Shown: positions 17,519 through 19,794 of the stretch, piece by piece | Layout of the letters: the number at the start of each line of letters is the position of its first letter | How positions within the stretch are numbered: the stretch's first letter is position 1 | Source of the DNA: CAZWDO01 sp964632485 [NCBI: uncultured bacterium] | GTDB taxonomy: Bacteria; JAGOEH01 | Length of the DNA: 19,794 nucleotides | NCBI GenBank assembly: GCA_964632485.1 | Contig: CAZWDO010000003.1 | Location: 57,950 to 77,743 of the forward strand | Direction of reading: 5' to 3' | Translations under genes and position numbers: made by a program | Notes under the pieces: model-generated | Database searches by the model: none | The model's input: the letters and a program-made list of their open reading frames with translations, nothing else | What the model was told of the DNA's origin: nothing

Positions 17519-17983
17519 TTACCATTGAGTATAAGGTTTTTTTGATAGATTCGAATTGAAATAGCGGGGGTCTTCGGTAACTTCCTCCCCGATCCAATCC
17601 GGTTTATCAAATTCCTGATTGATAGTATTTAGTTCAATTTCGGCCACAACCAGTCCTTTATTTTCACCAAAGAATTCATCGACTTCCCATTTTAAATCAC
17701 CTTGGGGAATAACATATCGTTTTTTTTCAATTAACGGCCGCTCACATAAATTGGATAGCATCTCATCGGCATCTTTACCTGGAATTTTATATTCATATTC
17801 CGCACGGCTGCCATTGGTTGTTATCCCTTTGATTGTCAAAAAACCGGTTTCCCCGATGGTTCGCACTCGTACGACCCGTTCCTTAGTCGAGGATAAATAA
17901 CCTTGCCGATACGTTTCGCCTTGAGCCAGGGTCTGCCAAACCGAACCTTTGACCAAAAATTTGCGTTCAATTTCCTGCGCCAT
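17519..17983 (-). CDS. CYTH-domain triphosphate tunnel metalloenzyme (probable inorganic tripolyphosphatase)
   Basis: A 154-residue single-domain CYTH protein, the usual size of the bacterial NeuTTM/CthTTM type that hydrolyses tripolyphosphate with Mg2+ or Mn2+. The tunnel residues are complete: EIERK (Glu4, Glu6, Lys8), Arg39 and Arg41 in RVRTI, Lys52 in LTIKG, Glu62 and Glu64 in AEYEY, Lys87 and Arg89 in EKKRY, Asp102 in VDEF, and Glu115/Glu117 in AEIEL. AAGGAG seven bases before the ATG supports the start. It is followed ten bases later by the DASS transporter and preceded by a second, divergent CYTH-like gene. Class IV adenylate cyclase or thiamine triphosphatase activity are alternatives within the superfamily, but the phosphate-transport context favours triphosphate or polyphosphate hydrolysis. 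Confidence 0.9.
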   Translation of the reverse strand: MAQEIERKFLVKGSVWQTLAQGETYRQGYLSSTKERVVRVRTIGETGFLTIKGITTNGSRAEYEYKIPGKDADEMLSNLCERPLIEKKRYVIPQGDLKWEVDEFFGENKGLVVAEIELNTINQEFDKPDWIGEEVTEDPRYFNSNLSKKPYTQW

Positions 17984-18020
17984 AGGTTTACTCCTTATAT
18001 TTTAAATAGTTTAAAGTTTG

Positions 18021-18051
18021 TCGAATTCGCGTCGATTGGCGCGAAACTCGA
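18021..18051. other. Intercistronic hairpin between the two CYTH-type genes
   Basis: TTCGCG (18026-18031) and CGCGAA (18040-18045) form a 6-bp stem with an 8-base loop, and outer TCGA copies at 18021-18024 and 18048-18051 can extend it across a small internal loop. It sits in the only sizeable gap (72 bases) within the nine-gene run. No T-run follows in the direction of transcription, so it may be an mRNA processing or stability element rather than a terminator. Confidence 0.4.
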
Positions 18052-18055
18052 GCTC

Positions 18056-18643
18056 TCAATAATCCCATCCGACCACTTGTTTCATTGCTTTAATATAATT
18101 CACATTCTCATATTGGGTGAGTTTCAGTTCCCGTACAGTCTGCATGACTAATTGGGGATCGGTGTGTTCGACCGCGATGGTAGAAACTCCTTGCGTATTG
18201 AATTCAACTTGGGCAATTTCAACAATGCAGTTATTAATCGTGAATCCGGTACGCCGTTTAAATACATTGACCGGCTTGAGGTCGCGCTGGCTGCCAATGA
18301 TCTGGTTCATATAAGTATCATAGGAAAATTCATCGCCGTTGAGAAAGGGGATTGGGATATTGAAGGCTTTAAAAACGAGCGCCAGATCAGTAATATGAAT
18401 GGGGAATGCGGCTTTCATGATGGGGGACCATTGTTCGAGTCCATCGGGATTAACTCGGAGCAGGGTTTTGATATCCATTAGTTCATCGCGGATTTTAGTA
18501 TTGTCATTGCTATTTGCGGAAAGGATATAGATTTCGCGGCTTTCGCGAGTTTTATCAGCGGGATGAAGGCGTACTTCAGTTTCGCCGGCTCCCAGATCAA
18601 TTCCAAAGGTGCGCCATTCCCAGCGGGGGATGATTTTTTCCAT
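18056..18643 (-). CDS. Divergent CYTH-like (triphosphate-tunnel-fold) protein
   Basis: A 195-residue cytoplasmic protein I cannot place in a named subfamily. Its pattern follows the CYTH fold: a first strand RWEWRTFG (Glu9, Arg11, where CYTH has ExExK), KIRDELMDIKTLLRV (Lys50, Arg52, Lys59, matching the RxR...LTxK strand pair), FKRRTGFTINNCIVEIAQVEFN (basic Lys129, Arg130, Arg131, then Glu142 and Glu147), and STIAVEH followed by a helix and YENVNYIKAMKQ, much like the closing CYTH strand, helix and KSY segment. Several metal-binding acidic residues are missing or changed: the first strand has one Glu, and the ExE strand reads VEH. It could be a phosphate- or polyphosphate-binding sensor, or an enzyme with other chemistry. 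AAGGAG seven bases before the ATG supports the start. The LacI-type operator lies 34 bases upstream, and the canonical CYTH gene follows. Confidence 0.68.
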   Translation of the reverse strand: MEKIIPRWEWRTFGIDLGAGETEVRLHPADKTRESREIYILSANSNDNTKIRDELMDIKTLLRVNPDGLEQWSPIMKAAFPIHITDLALVFKAFNIPIPFLNGDEFSYDTYMNQIIGSQRDLKPVNVFKRRTGFTINNCIVEIAQVEFNTQGVSTIAVEHTDPQLVMQTVRELKLTQYENVNYIKAMKQVVGWDY

Positions 18644-18676
18644 GGGTTAACTCCTTTTGAGTGGTTTGTATTAATT

Positions 18677-18688
18677 TGAAACGTTTCA
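18677..18688. promoter_or_regulatory. LacI-type operator upstream of the nine-gene cluster
   Basis: The 12-bp perfect palindrome TGAAACGTTTCA lies in the 58-base gap between the regulator gene and the CYTH-like gene. It has the central CG typical of sites bound by LacI/GalR proteins. The same sequence is repeated at the regulator's own promoter, so this is very likely the operator through which that protein controls the downstream genes. On the minus strand, TTAAAA and TAATAC lie 17 bases apart on either side of it, giving a weak candidate promoter with the operator in its spacer. Confidence 0.75.
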
Positions 18689-18701
18689 TATTTTAAAAAA
18701 A

Positions 18702-19736
18702 TTAAAATGCGCCGCATGATTCGCGGATCAGTATCCGAATCGGCATGATCACTTTTTGAAATTCAGCCTGTCCGCCCATCAACTGGGGAATGAGCAGTTC
18801 GACTGCTTTCGCGCCAATTTTCTTTTTGGGCAGGGCAATCGTGGTCAGTTTAGGAGAGGTAAATGATGCCTGGGGAATGTTGTCGTATCCGACAATGGCG
18901 ATATCTCCCGGGACATTCAATCCTTTTTCTTTGATTAATTCGATCGCGCCGATCGCCATCAGATCATTTGTGGCAACTATCGCGCGGGGCAGATCGCCCC
19001 GGTCAAAAAAATGCTGCATGGCATTTCGCCCGCCTTCGACGCTGTGTTCGCCTTCTTCCACCCAGCGCAATTCAAAATCTGCTCCGAACTCTTTGAGCGC
19101 GGCCTGAAATCCCAATAGGCGTTCATTACTGCCATACAATCGTTGCCGTCCCGCGCGGAGGGTTAAATAATCGCTGATCATACCCAGCGGACGATAGCCC
19201 AGCGACAACAAATGTCGCGCTGCCAAATAGCCTCCATGTCGGTTGTCGGTGATTATTGTATGCACTTGTGAAAAACCGTAATCGCATTCAATTGCAACTA
19301 TAGGAAGGTCATAACGTTTTAAATAGTTTTCAAGGTTCCGTGGAGGGAGAATTTCTCCCAGTAGAATAATACCATCGACTTGACGGCTAAGAAGAAGCTC
19401 AAAATTTTCAATTCCCAATTCTACGTCCTCATTGGAATCGCAGAGAATGACATGATAACCATGATCGCGTGCGATCAAGTCGATACTACGGATGATGACG
19501 GGGAAAAATGGGTTAGTTATATCGGGAGCAATCACGCCCAGCGTCCAGCTCCGCCGAACCTTCAGACTGCGGGCGGTTACGTTGGGTCGATAATCCAGTT
19601 CTTCAATGATTCGCAATACAAGTTGGCGTGTTTCGTCTTTAACCCAGGGTTTGTTGTTGATCACTGCGGAAACGGTACCTAAGGAAACATGGCTCCGGCG
19701 GGCAATCTCTTTCAAAGTCACACGAGCATCCTTCAT
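18702..19736 (-). CDS. LacI/GalR-family transcriptional regulator
   Basis: A 344-residue repressor-type protein. The N-terminal helix-turn-helix is typical: VTLKEIARRSHVSLGTVSAVINNK, then the hinge YRPNVTARSLK that inserts in the minor groove at a central CG. The effector domain is a periplasmic-binding-protein fold (LGVIAPDITNPFFPVIIRSI, DGIILLGE, ITDNRHGGYLAARHLLSLGYR, AIVATNDLMAIGAIE, IAIVGYDNIPQASFTSPKLTTI). The frame runs further upstream, but ATG 19736 has AAGGA six to seven bases before it, and the longer form would read through the operator and promoter. Relatives respond to sugars or nucleosides; the ligand here is unknown. Matching operators at its own promoter and 25 bases past its stop imply autoregulation and control of the following genes. 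No sugar-utilisation gene is visible in the window. Confidence 0.93.
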   Translation of the reverse strand: MKDARVTLKEIARRSHVSLGTVSAVINNKPWVKDETRQLVLRIIEELDYRPNVTARSLKVRRSWTLGVIAPDITNPFFPVIIRSIDLIARDHGYHVILCDSNEDVELGIENFELLLSRQVDGIILLGEILPPRNLENYLKRYDLPIVAIECDYGFSQVHTIITDNRHGGYLAARHLLSLGYRPLGMISDYLTLRAGRQRLYGSNERLLGFQAALKEFGADFELRWVEEGEHSVEGGRNAMQHFFDRGDLPRAIVATNDLMAIGAIELIKEKGLNVPGDIAIVGYDNIPQASFTSPKLTTIALPKKKIGAKAVELLIPQLMGGQAEFQKVIMPIRILIRESCGAF

Positions 19737-19746
19737 GAGAATCCTT

Positions 19747-19764
19747 TTTTGAAACGTTTCAAAA
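19747..19764. promoter_or_regulatory. Autoregulatory operator of the LacI-type gene
   Basis: The perfect 18-bp palindrome TTTTGAAACGTTTCAAAA lies between the -10 box and the ribosome-binding site of the regulator gene, covering the expected transcription start. Its 12-bp core is identical to the second site at 18677-18688. Binding here would block initiation, so negative autoregulation is the simplest reading. Confidence 0.8.
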
Positions 19765-19793
19765 TATATAATAATTTTTCTTCGGCTTGTCAA
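19765..19793 (-). promoter_or_regulatory. Sigma70-type promoter of the LacI-type regulator gene
   Basis: On the minus strand a perfect TTGACA (19793-19788) is followed by a 17-base spacer and TATATA (19770-19765). The operator palindrome starts at the next base, and the ATG lies 28 bases after the -10. Spacing and the adjoining operator make this the likely promoter. Confidence 0.65.
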
Positions 19794-19794
19794 G

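Noticed and set aside
17509-17610. Upstream extension of the DASS transporter
   Set aside because: It overlaps the CYTH gene and has no ribosome site, whereas ATG 17508 follows AAGGA at proper spacing.
19737-19793. Upstream extension of the LacI-type regulator to 19793
   Set aside because: This stretch holds the -35, -10 and operator sequences; translating it is implausible, and ATG 19736 has a good ribosome site.

Overview
The window looks like chromosomal DNA of a Gram-negative bacterium of moderate GC content. An outer-membrane phosphate-type porin with a C-terminal Phe, a lipobox lipoprotein and several signal-peptide proteins imply a double membrane. The mix (short homoaconitase-like LeuC, lamin-tail-domain lipoprotein, large soluble multi-PAS hybrid kinase, SGNH plus MBOAT pair) would fit a lineage such as Calditrichota/KSB1 or a neighbour of the FCB group, but the sequence alone does not fix the taxon. 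Nothing in it suggests phage, insertion sequences, CRISPR or RNA genes.

Layout. (1) 1-2456, minus strand: leucine biosynthesis, leuA then leuC (cut by the window edge), joined by an ATGA stop/start overlap. (2) 2571-4924, plus strand: a membrane-anchored SGNH hydrolase-like protein followed by an MBOAT O-acyltransferase, a typical envelope-polysaccharide O-acylation pair. (3) 4978-5739, minus: a compact NOL1/NOP2/Sun RNA m5C methyltransferase. (4) 5740-6154: the only long non-coding gap, holding a good sigma70-type promoter and several inverted repeats. (5) 6155-10150, plus: a 1331-residue soluble hybrid histidine kinase (about four PAS, GAF-like, HisKA, HATPase, pseudo-receiver, receiver, HPt). 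(6) 10142-19736, all minus: a LacI-family regulator followed by nine tightly packed genes: a divergent CYTH-like protein, a CYTH triphosphate tunnel enzyme, a DASS/SLC13-type anion transporter, an unknown exported protein, a PhoU-like DUF47 protein, a PiT phosphate permease, an OprP-type porin, a double lamin-tail lipoprotein and a YjiK/SdiA-regulated-type beta-propeller.

The last block is the most interesting part. Adjacent genes are 2 to 72 nt apart or overlap by ATGA, so it is probably one operon. Its parts cover phosphate passage across the outer membrane (porin), inner-membrane transport (PiT plus DUF47, and a second anion transporter) and triphosphate hydrolysis (CYTH). Two copies of the palindrome TGAAACGTTTCA, one at the promoter of the LacI-type gene and one just before the nine-gene run, point to an autoregulated repressor that also controls the cluster. 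LacI-type control of phosphate or polyphosphate handling, and a tandem of a canonical and a divergent CYTH protein, are the candidate new biology here. The ligand and physiological substrate are not known from sequence.
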